Positions 18,718 to 26,570 of a stretch of 64,000 bases of DNA are shown here, one piece after another. Both the position numbers and the translations under genes were made by a program. Location of the stretch: contig JAGIAD010000003.1 of NCBI GenBank assembly GCA_017745075.1, positions 248,001 through 312,000 on the forward strand. Reading direction: 5' to 3'. How positions within the stretch are numbered: position 1 is the first letter of the stretch; every line of letters begins with the position of its first letter. The DNA is from Sphingobacteriaceae bacterium (GTDB lineage Bacteria; Bacteroidota; Bacteroidia; Sphingobacteriales; Sphingobacteriaceae). Below the pieces are notes generated by a model. That model saw nothing but the letters and a program-made list of their open reading frames with translations, was not told the DNA's origin and did not search any database.

Positions 18718-20958
18718 TTATGGTTTATCAATCAGTGAAAGATCATCAAGAATAATATCTCCTGAGCGGGTTTTATTAAAAATGAATTTGATTTTTTTAA
18801 GGCCATTAAGCTGAAATTTCGTTTCAGTATTCAAAAGTTTCGCAATATCGAAATAGAAAAAATCGGGTACCGCTTCCGAATTCGGATAATCGTTAAAAAA
18901 GCTAAACTTACCCAGATTTTTAGCGATCTGTGGCTGCAAAGCACTGCAACTGCTTAATGGAAATGAAAGTTTATGCTTTCCGCTGTCTTCAAGTATAATG
19001 GTAAAATCAGTTGGTTTTGCATGGCCATCTGTATTTTCTTTGTTAGTTGCCAGAGAAAAACTCAGCATTTTTCCTGATAAAGAGCATGGAGCAGCCAGCG
19101 TAAGTGAGAAAAAACCATTCTGGTGTTTGATGCTATCCCATCCTAAATAAACCGCCTTTGTAACCTGCATTCCCCATAAAAATTTATTCTGCTGCTCTTT
19201 CCATTGCCTCAAACCACTGGTTGTAATCCGGCCGCCATTAATTGTTGAAGTATTAACATCTATATCTTCATCAAAATCAGCCAATACAGTTTTTTTAGCC
19301 GGTTCGAACTGGTTCATGTAAATCTTTTTGGGCAACCAGTTCCTGCCGAACCTGGCATCCATAAACAAGGGTTTATAACCTTCATTGCCATTAATCGTGG
19401 TCTCTAAGAACGAGCTGATGTAGATGCTTAATATTTTTTGCTGATCCTTCTCGTCCATTAACTGTTTTAGATTAAATTTATTGATACCCGGACCTGTACC
19501 ATCTCTCCTTCCCCATACCGAATTAAACTGACCATGGTTGGCTCCACTTAAATAAAGCCCGGCTTTAAAGCCATTAAATCCTGGCGAAAACTGAATCCTT
19601 TTCATGGTGGTTAACCCGCCATAAGTTTGCATATCCATATCAAGCGCACCATGTATTACAAAAAAATTAACATCTTTTGCCACAGTTAAAGTTCCTCCGG
19701 GCTTATATTGACCATCAACAGGCGCAATGGCTACTACCGCGCCAATATTAAAATTAAAGTCGAATTTCTCTCTGGCATCGTCAGGGTAATGGCTTAGTTT
19801 ATTAAATGCAGCGGCATGGGTTACAGCTTCTCCCCCTCTTGAATGGCCAATTATGGCAATTTTATTCATATCCAAATGGTTATAAAACATATTGCCCGGC
19901 GTTTTATTCCAGTTGCGCAAAAGTTCAAGATGTTTTAATAGCAGCCATGCCCTGGCTGCATTTTCATTTTTTAATCCACCACCAAATACGTCCAGATCAG
20001 TTAATGAAAGGTTTAAAAAATTTTCATCTACCGATACTACCATATACCCACGGCTGGCCAGTAACTCACCCAAAAAAGCATAACCCGGATCGGAAGCCTG
20101 TTGGCCCAGGTGGTTTCCATGGATAATCATAACCAGCGGAAGTTTTTCTTTTTTCTCGCGAGGGTACCATACCAGCGCATTCATGGGTAAGGATTTTTCA
20201 TCGTAACCGAAATATAAGGTCCTAAGCTTTCCTGAAACCCCGGTCCACGAAGTAAGCAACCGGGATCCGTCTACACTGCTTGTTTTTATGGTAACACGAT
20301 CTGCAAATTCTTTTCGCCATTTATCTTTTCCACTGCCATAAGTTATCAAATAGGGTTTATACCGGCCTCTTCCTGAGGGGTCAGGTAAATTTAGCGCTAA
20401 AGGCAGACCGCCTTTCCATTTATAATTTATAACTGTTTGTGGCTTGCTCCCCTGCCCCAGTAAAATATTGAGCCCTGAAACCAAGGCAATTGAAGAAATA
20501 AGCAATATCGAAAACCAAAGAATACGTTTTGGGCTCTTGAGCGGAAACAAATCGCCCTTTCTCCATTGGTAAAGTCCTGTTAGCACGAATACCGGTAATA
20601 TGATGATCGACAGGATTAATAACCAGCCATAGTTGGTGGGTAAATGGAAAAAATAAAAAGCGGCCAGATAACTAAATGTTATGGCTACCTGATAGGCAGA
20701 AGGAATGCACCTAACCAGTTTTAATAGCCAGACCAATAAGACTGAGAAGATAACTCCACAGCCAATATAAAACAACAGATAAGCAATAAGGTATAAAAGC
20801 GGTACATTTCCGATAAGGTATAAAATATGCAGCGTTGATAGAAATATAACCACAAAAGCGGCGATCAATTTCTGGGCAATTCCTGGTAATTTGTTTGATG
20901 GAGAAAGAAATTCGATAACGTATTTAAAGATGGATCTGATCTTCTTGATTATAGCCAT
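18718..20958 (-). CDS. Membrane-anchored alpha/beta hydrolase (lipase/PAF-acetylhydrolase-like)
   Basis: 746 residues in three parts. The N-terminal 165 residues hold five hydrophobic segments. The middle (about 255-530) is an alpha/beta hydrolase with oxyanion-hole HGN at 280-282, nucleophile elbow GHSRGGE with Ser373, an acid candidate in HGALDMD and a histidine in GANHGQF. The C-terminal 190 residues look like a beta-sandwich ending DIILDDLSLIDKP. The hydrolase core resembles PAF-acetylhydrolase/chlorophyllase-type lipases. The active site probably faces the periplasm. It lies alone, convergent with the Crp-like gene and divergent from the FadR-type regulator. Substrate unknown; most likely an ester or lipid. 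Confidence 0.8.
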   Translation of the reverse strand: MAIIKKIRSIFKYVIEFLSPSNKLPGIAQKLIAAFVVIFLSTLHILYLIGNVPLLYLIAYLLFYIGCGVIFSVLLVWLLKLVRCIPSAYQVAITFSYLAAFYFFHLPTNYGWLLILSIIILPVFVLTGLYQWRKGDLFPLKSPKRILWFSILLISSIALVSGLNILLGQGSKPQTVINYKWKGGLPLALNLPDPSGRGRYKPYLITYGSGKDKWRKEFADRVTIKTSSVDGSRLLTSWTGVSGKLRTLYFGYDEKSLPMNALVWYPREKKEKLPLVMIIHGNHLGQQASDPGYAFLGELLASRGYMVVSVDENFLNLSLTDLDVFGGGLKNENAARAWLLLKHLELLRNWNKTPGNMFYNHLDMNKIAIIGHSRGGEAVTHAAAFNKLSHYPDDAREKFDFNFNIGAVVAIAPVDGQYKPGGTLTVAKDVNFFVIHGALDMDMQTYGGLTTMKRIQFSPGFNGFKAGLYLSGANHGQFNSVWGRRDGTGPGINKFNLKQLMDEKDQQKILSIYISSFLETTINGNEGYKPLFMDARFGRNWLPKKIYMNQFEPAKKTVLADFDEDIDVNTSTINGGRITTSGLRQWKEQQNKFLWGMQVTKAVYLGWDSIKHQNGFFSLTLAAPCSLSGKMLSFSLATNKENTDGHAKPTDFTIILEDSGKHKLSFPLSSCSALQPQIAKNLGKFSFFNDYPNSEAVPDFFYFDIAKLLNTETKFQLNGLKKIKFIFNKTRSGDIILDDLSLIDKP

Positions 20959-21138
20959 ATTTTTTAAGAGTAGAATGTATCGGGAACGATAGTAGAATCG
21001 TCTGCTAATAAACCAATGTCAGGCAGTGCCGAATGGGTATTAAAAAACAAATTAGGGAAAATTAATAAACATTCAAAATAGAGCACCTGGCAAACCCTGT
21101 ATATTCCTGCAGAGTTAAAATGATTTTCAAACGACACA

Positions 21139-21173
21139 AAACATCTGATGTTTAAATAAAACATCGTATGTTT
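21139..21173. promoter_or_regulatory. Two operators for the FadR-type regulator
   Basis: AAACATCTGATGTTT (21139-21153, a perfect 7+1+7 palindrome) and AAACATCGTATGTTT (21159-21173, a perfect 6+3+6 palindrome) are centred 20 bases apart, about two helix turns, just upstream of the regulator gene. Such twin palindromes are typical for autoregulated GntR/FadR repressors. Confidence 0.8.
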
Positions 21174-21174
21174 G
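21167..21174 (+). promoter_or_regulatory. -7 promoter box inside the second operator
   Basis: TATGTTTG matches the Bacteroidota TAnnTTTG box exactly and overlaps the right arm of the second palindrome, 20 bases before the ATG at 21195. Repressor bound here would cover the promoter. A clear -33 element is not visible. Confidence 0.55.
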
Positions 21175-21194
21175 TGTTGTTATTTTTAAAAGTA

Positions 21195-21845
21195 ATGAAA
21201 CAGGAAAGCAGACTTTTTGAACAGATAGCCCTCAAAATCAGGAACAACATTAAAGATGGTAAATTTAAAGCAGGTGAAAAAATCCCTTCTGAGCCCGCCT
21301 TAATGGAATTATACCAGGTTGGCCGCTCTACCATTAGAGAGGCGGTTAAATCATTAACCTTATCTGGAATTCTTACCGTTCAGCAAGGTTTTGGAACAAA
21401 GGTTAATGCAGTGCCTGCCGAACCTATAGAACAGCGTCTGCGCAGTTCTAATTTTGAAGAAATTAATCAGGTAAGGGCATTGCTTGAACAGGAAATTGTG
21501 CGTTTAGCGACACAGAACCGAAGTGATTCTGATTTAAAGGCCATTGGCGAAGCACTTGAAAAACGAAAACTGGCTATCAAAAACGAGTCGAGAACGGCTT
21601 GTGCCAATGCCGATATCGAATTTCACCTGGCCATTGCCGGGGCATGCGGAAACCGGGTACTACATGATCTTTACGAAAGTTTCACCGTAATTATCCGTGA
21701 CTTTTTTACCAAACGCGCACCCTCCGGCATTACCCATTTTGCCATGAGCCATCATTTGCACCAGGCATTATTTGATGCGATAAACAACAGGGATGCCGAT
21801 GCTGCCCGCCAAATCATCACTACTATATTGAACAATAATCATTAA
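21195..21845 (+). CDS. FadR-subfamily GntR transcriptional regulator
   Basis: Regulator of 216 residues. The N-terminal GntR winged helix is clear (GKFKAGEKIPSEPALMELYQ, then GRSTIREAVKSLTLSGIL and a QQGFGTKV wing). It is followed by the all-helical FadR/FCD-type effector domain with conserved D-x-x-FH (NADIEFHLAIAGACGN) and a late SHHLHQALFDAI, which carries likely metal- or ligand-binding histidines. I chose the ATG at 21195 because the one at 21168 lies within the operator and promoter. It is first in an operon with TauE/SafE (11 bases later) and DUF1634, and it probably controls that exporter in response to a carboxylate or sulfonate. Confidence 0.9.
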   Translation: MKQESRLFEQIALKIRNNIKDGKFKAGEKIPSEPALMELYQVGRSTIREAVKSLTLSGILTVQQGFGTKVNAVPAEPIEQRLRSSNFEEINQVRALLEQEIVRLATQNRSDSDLKAIGEALEKRKLAIKNESRTACANADIEFHLAIAGACGNRVLHDLYESFTVIIRDFFTKRAPSGITHFAMSHHLHQALFDAINNRDADAARQIITTILNNNH

Positions 21846-21856
21846 AATATATAATC

Positions 21857-22690
21857 ATGTCAATTTTAACTTTCACCCTCATCCTATTGCTCGGAGCATA
21901 CCTTGCAGGCCTGGTAGGTTCGTTAACAGGGCTTGGCGGCGGTGTAGTGGTAATCCCTCTGCTTACGCTCGTTTTCCATGTTGATATCCGTTATGCCATC
22001 GGCGCTGCCCTGTTGGCTTCTATTGCCAACTCTTCGGGCGCGGCAAGTGCTTATATTAAAGAAGGGATTACCAATATCAGGCTGGGCATGTTTTTGGAAA
22101 TTGCCACTACTGTTGGCGCTGTAATTGGCGCCCTGATTGCAATATATACCCCAACCAATACCATCGCTATTCTTTTTGGTGCAGTGCTTCTATTTTCAGC
22201 TGCAATGACCTTAAGAAAAAAGAACCAGGAGGCCTTAACCGAGGGCAGCAGGTTATCTGCCGTGCTAAAACTTAATAGCAGCTATCCCACCCAAACCGGA
22301 ACGGTTAAGTATCAACTCAAAAACGTGGGGACAGGCTTTTCGATTATGACGGTAGCAGGCATAATGTCGGGCCTTTTGGGTATAGGCTCTGGCGCATTAA
22401 AGGTGCTGGCGATGGATACCGCTATGAAAATACCTTTTAAAGTAAGTACAACCACCAGTAATTTTATGATTGGTGTTACCGCAGCAGCCAGCGCGGTGGT
22501 ATACCTGCAACGTGGTTATATGGATCCGGGTATTGCTTTCCCGGTGGTGCTGGGGGTGTTGGGCGGAGCATTTACAGGGGCTAAATTATTAACCAGGATT
22601 AACCCTTCAACCTTAAGGATTATTTTCTGTATTGCCATTACTTTCGTTGCACTCGAAATGATTTACAATGGTTATCACCATAAATTCTAA
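21857..22690 (+). CDS. TauE/SafE-family sulfite/organosulfonate exporter
   Basis: Integral membrane protein of 277 residues with about eight hydrophobic segments and the TauE/SafE duplicated motif: GLTGLGGGVVVIPLL near residue 24 and SGLLGIGSGALKVLAMD in the second half. Family members export sulfite, sulfoacetate and related anions or carry other small organic acids. It lies between its regulator and a DUF1634 protein with 11-base gaps on each side, a pairing seen in many bacteria. The substrate is not defined by sequence. Confidence 0.9.
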   Translation: MSILTFTLILLLGAYLAGLVGSLTGLGGGVVVIPLLTLVFHVDIRYAIGAALLASIANSSGAASAYIKEGITNIRLGMFLEIATTVGAVIGALIAIYTPTNTIAILFGAVLLFSAAMTLRKKNQEALTEGSRLSAVLKLNSSYPTQTGTVKYQLKNVGTGFSIMTVAGIMSGLLGIGSGALKVLAMDTAMKIPFKVSTTTSNFMIGVTAAASAVVYLQRGYMDPGIAFPVVLGVLGGAFTGAKLLTRINPSTLRIIFCIAITFVALEMIYNGYHHKF

Positions 22691-22701
22691 TTTAAAGAAA
22701 A

Positions 22702-23103
22702 ATGAAAAATATTATCTCCACACACCTTATACAAGACCGTGATGTAGAAAAAATTGTGGGCAAACTATTGAGATTTGGTGTAATTACCGCAAGCCTGGTT
22801 GTTTTATTGGGCGGCATACTTTTTTTGGTGCAAAACGGTACACAGGGCCGGCCCGATTACCATATTTTTAAAGGCGAAGAAAATGACTTTATTACTTTCG
22901 AAGGGATCTTTATGGGCCTTTTTACTTTTAAACCCATGGCCATTATCCAGTTCGGAGTATTGCTTTTAATCATTACCCCCGTTATGCGCATTGTATTCTC
23001 TCTGTTTGCTTTTATACTCGAAAAGGATAAATTATATGTGATTATTACCTTAATTGTACTGGCCATTATTTTAGGCAGCACTTTCGGTGGATTAAAAATA
23101 TAG
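22702..23103 (+). CDS. DUF1634 membrane protein
   Basis: Small inner-membrane protein of 133 residues with three hydrophobic segments (about 27-48, 73-94 and 105-128). An Arg-rich start (HLIQDRDVEKIVGKLLRFGV) and the block PVMRIVFSLFAFILEKD are typical of DUF1634. It is the last gene of the FadR-type regulator / TauE operon and is probably an accessory subunit of the exporter. An inverted repeat at 23201-23238 lies beyond the stop. Confidence 0.88.
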   Translation: MKNIISTHLIQDRDVEKIVGKLLRFGVITASLVVLLGGILFLVQNGTQGRPDYHIFKGEENDFITFEGIFMGLFTFKPMAIIQFGVLLLIITPVMRIVFSLFAFILEKDKLYVIITLIVLAIILGSTFGGLKI

Positions 23104-23122
23104 CCACACCGGTTATTTATAC

Positions 23123-23182
23123 GATATACATGAAACTTTTTGGATTTCAGACAAAAGTATATGATATACATGAAACTTTTGT
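23123..23182. repeat. 40-base direct repeat in 3' region
   Basis: GATATACATGAAACTTTT occurs at 23123-23140 and 23163-23180. An inverted pair ACAAAAGT (23151-23158) / ACTTTTGT (23175-23182) overlaps the second copy. It lies downstream of the DUF1634 gene. Confidence 0.6.
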
Positions 23183-23200
23183 ATTTAAATGATATGTACA

Positions 23201-23238
23201 ATAACCATAGGAAAAGCATTAAAATCTCCTATGGTTAT
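23201..23238. terminator. Bidirectional hairpin between convergent genes
   Basis: ATAACCATAGGA (23201-23212) pairs perfectly with TCCTATGGTTAT (23227-23238) around a 14-base loop, between the convergent DUF1634 and dehydrogenase genes. It has no strong T run, but its position fits transcription ending from both sides. Confidence 0.6.
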
Positions 23239-23261
23239 CCCCTTTGCACCAAAGAGGTCTT

Positions 23262-24116
23262 TTACCCTTTAACCTGCTTAATTACAGCAATTAAATCTTC
23301 CTCTCCATATTTACCGGTTGCTGCCTCAAAAGTTTGCAATGCAGTTTTGGCCAAAGGCGAATCAAGTCCTATTGCTTTGGCTAGCCTTAAATCTTTTACA
23401 ATATGTTTAAGGGCAAAAGCGGGTTTATAATTATCGGCTATAATGGCATCACCTTTAATTTTGGTAAAAATATTGGCTATAGCACCATTATTGAGCAGAT
23501 TAAGAAGGCTTTCAGTTTTAATCCCCTGTTGATTGGCAAATACCACCGTTTCTGCCAAACCCTGAGTATATAAGGCCAGCAACGAATTAACAGCAAGTTT
23601 AGCAACATTTCCTGTACCTGCATCGCCCAAACGCACTGCCATCTTACCCAATTTCTCGAGTATCGGTTTAACCTTTTCAAAAGCAGTTTCATCTCCACCC
23701 ACCATAATTACCAATTGCCCTGTTTCTGCCTGTTTTACACTTCCCGAAACCGGGGCATCTAAATATTCTGCACCTTTTTCTTTGCATAAAGAGGCCATTT
23801 CTTTCGAAATATCAGGAGAAACAGTACTCATGTTAATCATAACTTTACCCGAAATCTCTGCACCGAAAAGACCTTCCGGTCCCTTAAAGATCTGCTCAAT
23901 GGCAGCATCATCCGATACCATTAATACAATCACTTCTGTTTGGCTGATCAGGTTTTGGGGCGTTTCAGCAATCAATGCGCCCATTTCTTTCAGGGCAGCT
24001 TCTTTTTCTTTACTTCTGTTGTAAACGGTAACGGTGTAACCAGCTTTTATTAATTGTTCTGCCATCGGGGTTCCCATATTGCCCAGGCCGATCCAACCTA
24101 TTTTTGTTGTGTTCAT
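23262..24116 (-). CDS. NAD(P)-dependent beta-hydroxyacid dehydrogenase (HIBADH/GLYR family)
   Basis: Oxidoreductase of 284 residues. The nucleotide-binding motif GLGNMGTPMAEQL is at about residues 11-23, the substrate-binding block DAPVSGSVKQAETGQL near 120-135, and the catalytic-helix lysine segment GTGNVAKLAVNSLLAL near 167-182. This is the glyoxylate/succinic-semialdehyde reductase and 3-hydroxyisobutyrate dehydrogenase family. A typical role is NADPH-dependent reduction of small aldehyde acids. It is convergent with the TauE operon and has no metabolic neighbours that would fix the substrate. Confidence 0.9.
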   Translation of the reverse strand: MNTTKIGWIGLGNMGTPMAEQLIKAGYTVTVYNRSKEKEAALKEMGALIAETPQNLISQTEVIVLMVSDDAAIEQIFKGPEGLFGAEISGKVMINMSTVSPDISKEMASLCKEKGAEYLDAPVSGSVKQAETGQLVIMVGGDETAFEKVKPILEKLGKMAVRLGDAGTGNVAKLAVNSLLALYTQGLAETVVFANQQGIKTESLLNLLNNGAIANIFTKIKGDAIIADNYKPAFALKHIVKDLRLAKAIGLDSPLAKTALQTFEAATGKYGEEDLIAVIKQVKG

Positions 24117-24290
24117 GTTGTTGTTTTTAGGATAAACAAATGTGATAAAGAAAAAGCTGAAATCATTTGGCAGTTGGTAAAAATACTACTGCAAATGAAT
24201 TATTTTAATTACCCAACCCTCAAAATACTAATAAAATTAGCAAATTAGCCGCCTGATAAACTTGATAGCTCACTTAGCAAACAGCAAAAT

Positions 24291-25394
24291 ATGGCCGGCC
24301 TCCTGAAAGATTTATACTCTCCAGCTTTTTATGATCGTTTAAGCAATGCCTTAGCAGTTAGTATCCCAAAATTTGATAAAGAAAAATTTATCAAAGAGAT
24401 TTTTACACCTGAATTTGAATCAAAGGAACTTAAGGAGCGGATGAAACATACATCGAAGGTTTTGCACCATTTTTTACCCCAGGATTATCAGCAAAGTATT
24501 GAGCTGATCAAGAAAACAATCACACAATTAAGGACCCAGGGCATCGGGGAAGACGGGCTGGCTTACATGTTTCTGCCAGATTATATTGAAACTTATGGCA
24601 TTAACGATTTTGAAAGCTCAGTTGAGGCACTTGAGTTTGTTACCCAATTTGTAAGCTGCGAATTTGCGGTTCGGCCTTTTATTTTAAGATACGGCAACCA
24701 AATGATCTCAAGGATGCAGCAATGGTCTCTACATGAGAACCATAAAGTTAGAAGATTGGCCAGCGAGGGCAGCAGACCACGCCTGCCCTGGGCAATGGGC
24801 ATCCCTTTTCTGAAAAAAGATCCAGCTTCTATATTACCCATACTGGAGAACCTTAAAACAGATCCTTCTGAGTATGTGAGGCGCAGTGTGGCCAACAGTT
24901 TAAATGACATTGCAAAGGATCATCCACAGGTGGTATTAAATTTAGCTAAAAAATGGTCGGGTTTAAGCCGCGATACTGATGCCATTATCAAACACGGCAG
25001 CAGGACATTGCTTAAACAGGGACACACCGCTATTCTTAAACATTATGGCCTGGATGATAAAGGCATTTTGCTGAAAGATTTTAAAATTCTTAACCCAATA
25101 GTTAAAATCGGGGAAAGCCTCGGATTTTCATTTTCAATTGTTAATGAAAATACCACCGAACAAAAAGTACGCCTTGAATATGCCATTTACTATAAGAAAC
25201 AAAATGGCCAGAATACCAGGAAGGTATACAAGATTTCGGAACGGATTTATGCTCCGGGTGCAGCGGTTAAGGTAATACGCAAACAAAAATTTGTGTTAAT
25301 TACCACAAGAAAATTCCATTTGGGTGATCATCAGCTATCCATAATCATTAATGGTGCTGAAAAGGAGATTTTGCATTTCGAATTAACTGCCTAA
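24291..25394 (+). CDS. AlkC-like DNA alkylation repair glycosylase
   Basis: A 367-residue HEAT-repeat protein of the AlkC/AlkD superfamily that excises alkylated bases such as 3-methyladenine without base flipping. HEAT-type helices fill residues 1-245. The block HENHKVRRLASEGSRPRLPW is characteristic of AlkC. A C-terminal beta-rich part (about 265-367, ILNPIVKIGESLGFSFSIVN onward) fits the Ig-like domain of the longer AlkC subfamily. Its last 12 bases overlap the convergent NUDIX gene, an arrangement that may link two nucleotide-damage functions but can also be chance. Confidence 0.88.
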   Translation: MAGLLKDLYSPAFYDRLSNALAVSIPKFDKEKFIKEIFTPEFESKELKERMKHTSKVLHHFLPQDYQQSIELIKKTITQLRTQGIGEDGLAYMFLPDYIETYGINDFESSVEALEFVTQFVSCEFAVRPFILRYGNQMISRMQQWSLHENHKVRRLASEGSRPRLPWAMGIPFLKKDPASILPILENLKTDPSEYVRRSVANSLNDIAKDHPQVVLNLAKKWSGLSRDTDAIIKHGSRTLLKQGHTAILKHYGLDDKGILLKDFKILNPIVKIGESLGFSFSIVNENTTEQKVRLEYAIYYKKQNGQNTRKVYKISERIYAPGAAVKVIRKQKFVLITTRKFHLGDHQLSIIINGAEKEILHFELTA

Positions 25395-25841
25395 TTTGGC
25401 GATCAGCTCGTCAAGCAGTGCAATTTGTCTTTCGTTGATGTATTTAACCGCTTTTTCGTAATTAAACCAGGCGGCTTTGTCCATTTCGGGATAACTTTGC
25501 CTCTTGCCCGAACGGGGTGGCCATTCCAATTCGAAAGTATTGCTTACAAAAACTTCAGGGGCCAGGTCGCCGGCTATTGCCCAGCACAAAACTTTTTTGC
25601 CTCCTTTTTGAACAATTGGGGTTAATTCGATAAAATCACCCGACAACGTTTCACCTGTTTCTTCAGCAAATTCGCGGATGGCAGCCGCTAATGGTTCTTC
25701 ATTCTCGTCTATTTCGCCTTTGGGTACAGTCCAAAAGCCCTGATCTTTGTTTACAAAAAATGGTCCGCCCGGATGAGCAAGAAAAAATTCAATTTCCTGT
25801 TCGTTTTTTCTGAAAAGCAATATTCCTGCACTTTGTTTCAT
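25383..25841 (-). CDS. NUDIX hydrolase
   Basis: Nucleotide-diphosphate hydrolase of 152 residues. I start it at 25841 (MKQSAGILLFRK) because upstream sequence in frame is AT-rich and unlike the family. The Nudix box is complete: GEIDENEEPLAAAIREFAEE with the following TGE (G-x5-E-x7-RE-x2-EE-x-G). Family members cleave nucleoside diphosphates linked to another group, including oxidised nucleotides and diadenosine polyphosphates. The C-terminal WPPRSGKRQSYPEMDKAAWF is like a conserved group of about 150-residue bacterial members. It overlaps the convergent alkylation-repair gene by 12 bases. Confidence 0.92.
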   Translation of the reverse strand: MKQSAGILLFRKNEQEIEFFLAHPGGPFFVNKDQGFWTVPKGEIDENEEPLAAAIREFAEETGETLSGDFIELTPIVQKGGKKVLCWAIAGDLAPEVFVSNTFELEWPPRSGKRQSYPEMDKAAWFNYEKAVKYINERQIALLDELIAKLGS

Positions 25842-26394
25842 TACGGTAAGGTAGGAATTGCATCCAAAGAAGTCAAGTTTTAAAAACTTGAGAATTTTAA
25901 GTTGATATGATGCAATGTGGCTTAATCTGCATTTTATGGCTATAATAAACTTTATAACATCACAGGTTAAACCATGTTGAGCCATCAAAATCGTTAACAA
26001 TGGGTTAATAGAATGTGTAGCTTTCCATTGTGAAATAATTGATTTTATCACTTAACAAAAGATCATTGATCTGATTTATTTATACAGGACAGGTTCAGAT
26101 GGTAGCAATGGTCTAAATGTAGGTGCGGCAGGAAACTGAATGGTCAGCCAATTCCACAATTAAGACTATGGTAGAGCAAATTTCTAACAGTTCTTATAAA
26201 CGCCTGTAGCTTATAGAATATACACCATGAGTAAAGCCCCAAAAATCATCGGGGCTTTACTAACTATGTGCTCAGGCGTGATGGCTTGTCATGGAAATCC
26301 TTTTCGGGTTCGAATAATGATTTGCAACAAAACGCTGATGGTTGATGTCACTATGACTAGTGTCACAATTCTTATTCTACCACTTCCGGGATAA
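25842..26394. other. Non-coding gap with one terminator-like hairpin
   Basis: Upstream of the NUDIX gene and downstream of the 55-residue gene, about 550 bases show no credible gene. AGTAAAGCCCC (26230-26240) and GGGGCTTTACT (26251-26261) form a perfect 11-bp hairpin with a 10-base loop. This probably ends the minus-strand lipoprotein / small-protein transcript. The rest is AT-rich with nothing recognised. Confidence 0.55.
26230..26261 (-). terminator. Hairpin downstream of the glycine-zipper lipoprotein pair
   Basis: Perfect 11-bp stem AGTAAAGCCCC/GGGGCTTTACT with the loop AAAAATCATC. It lies 134 bases past the stop of the 55-residue gene; T tracts are weak, so efficiency is uncertain. Confidence 0.55.
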
Positions 26395-26562
26395 CTATTG
26401 ACGCTTCGCTTTGTTTACTACAAAAGCGTTGATAACAGCCATGACGATAATAATTACAATGTTACGTTGCCAATTGACTTCTGAAAAAACAAAATAATCA
26501 ATAAGAAACAAAACTATTCCACCGATGATAGGCGGAAACAAAATTAGAGGTAATCTGTTCAT
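26395..26562 (-). CDS. Small two-helix membrane protein (55 aa), partner of the glycine-zipper lipoprotein
   Basis: Read directly from the sequence. ATG at 26562, stop TAG at 26395-26397, 55 residues: MNRLPLILFPPIIGGIVLFL..., then a charged turn (DYFVFSEVNWQRN), then a second hydrophobic stretch (IVIIIVMAVINAFVV) and the basic end NKAKRQ. Two membrane helices with a positive C-terminus are what small immunity or membrane-partner proteins look like. It begins 8 bases after the stop of the glycine-zipper lipoprotein gene, so the two are almost certainly co-transcribed. I do not recognise a family. Function as immunity protein is only inference. Confidence 0.65.
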   Translation of the reverse strand: MNRLPLILFPPIIGGIVLFLIDYFVFSEVNWQRNIVIIIVMAVINAFVVNKAKRQ

Positions 26563-26570
26563 ATATAGAG

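Noticed and set aside
26341..26380. TGTCACTA...TAGTGTCAC near-palindrome
   Set aside because: Short, with a mismatch, and not placed at a promoter; likely chance.
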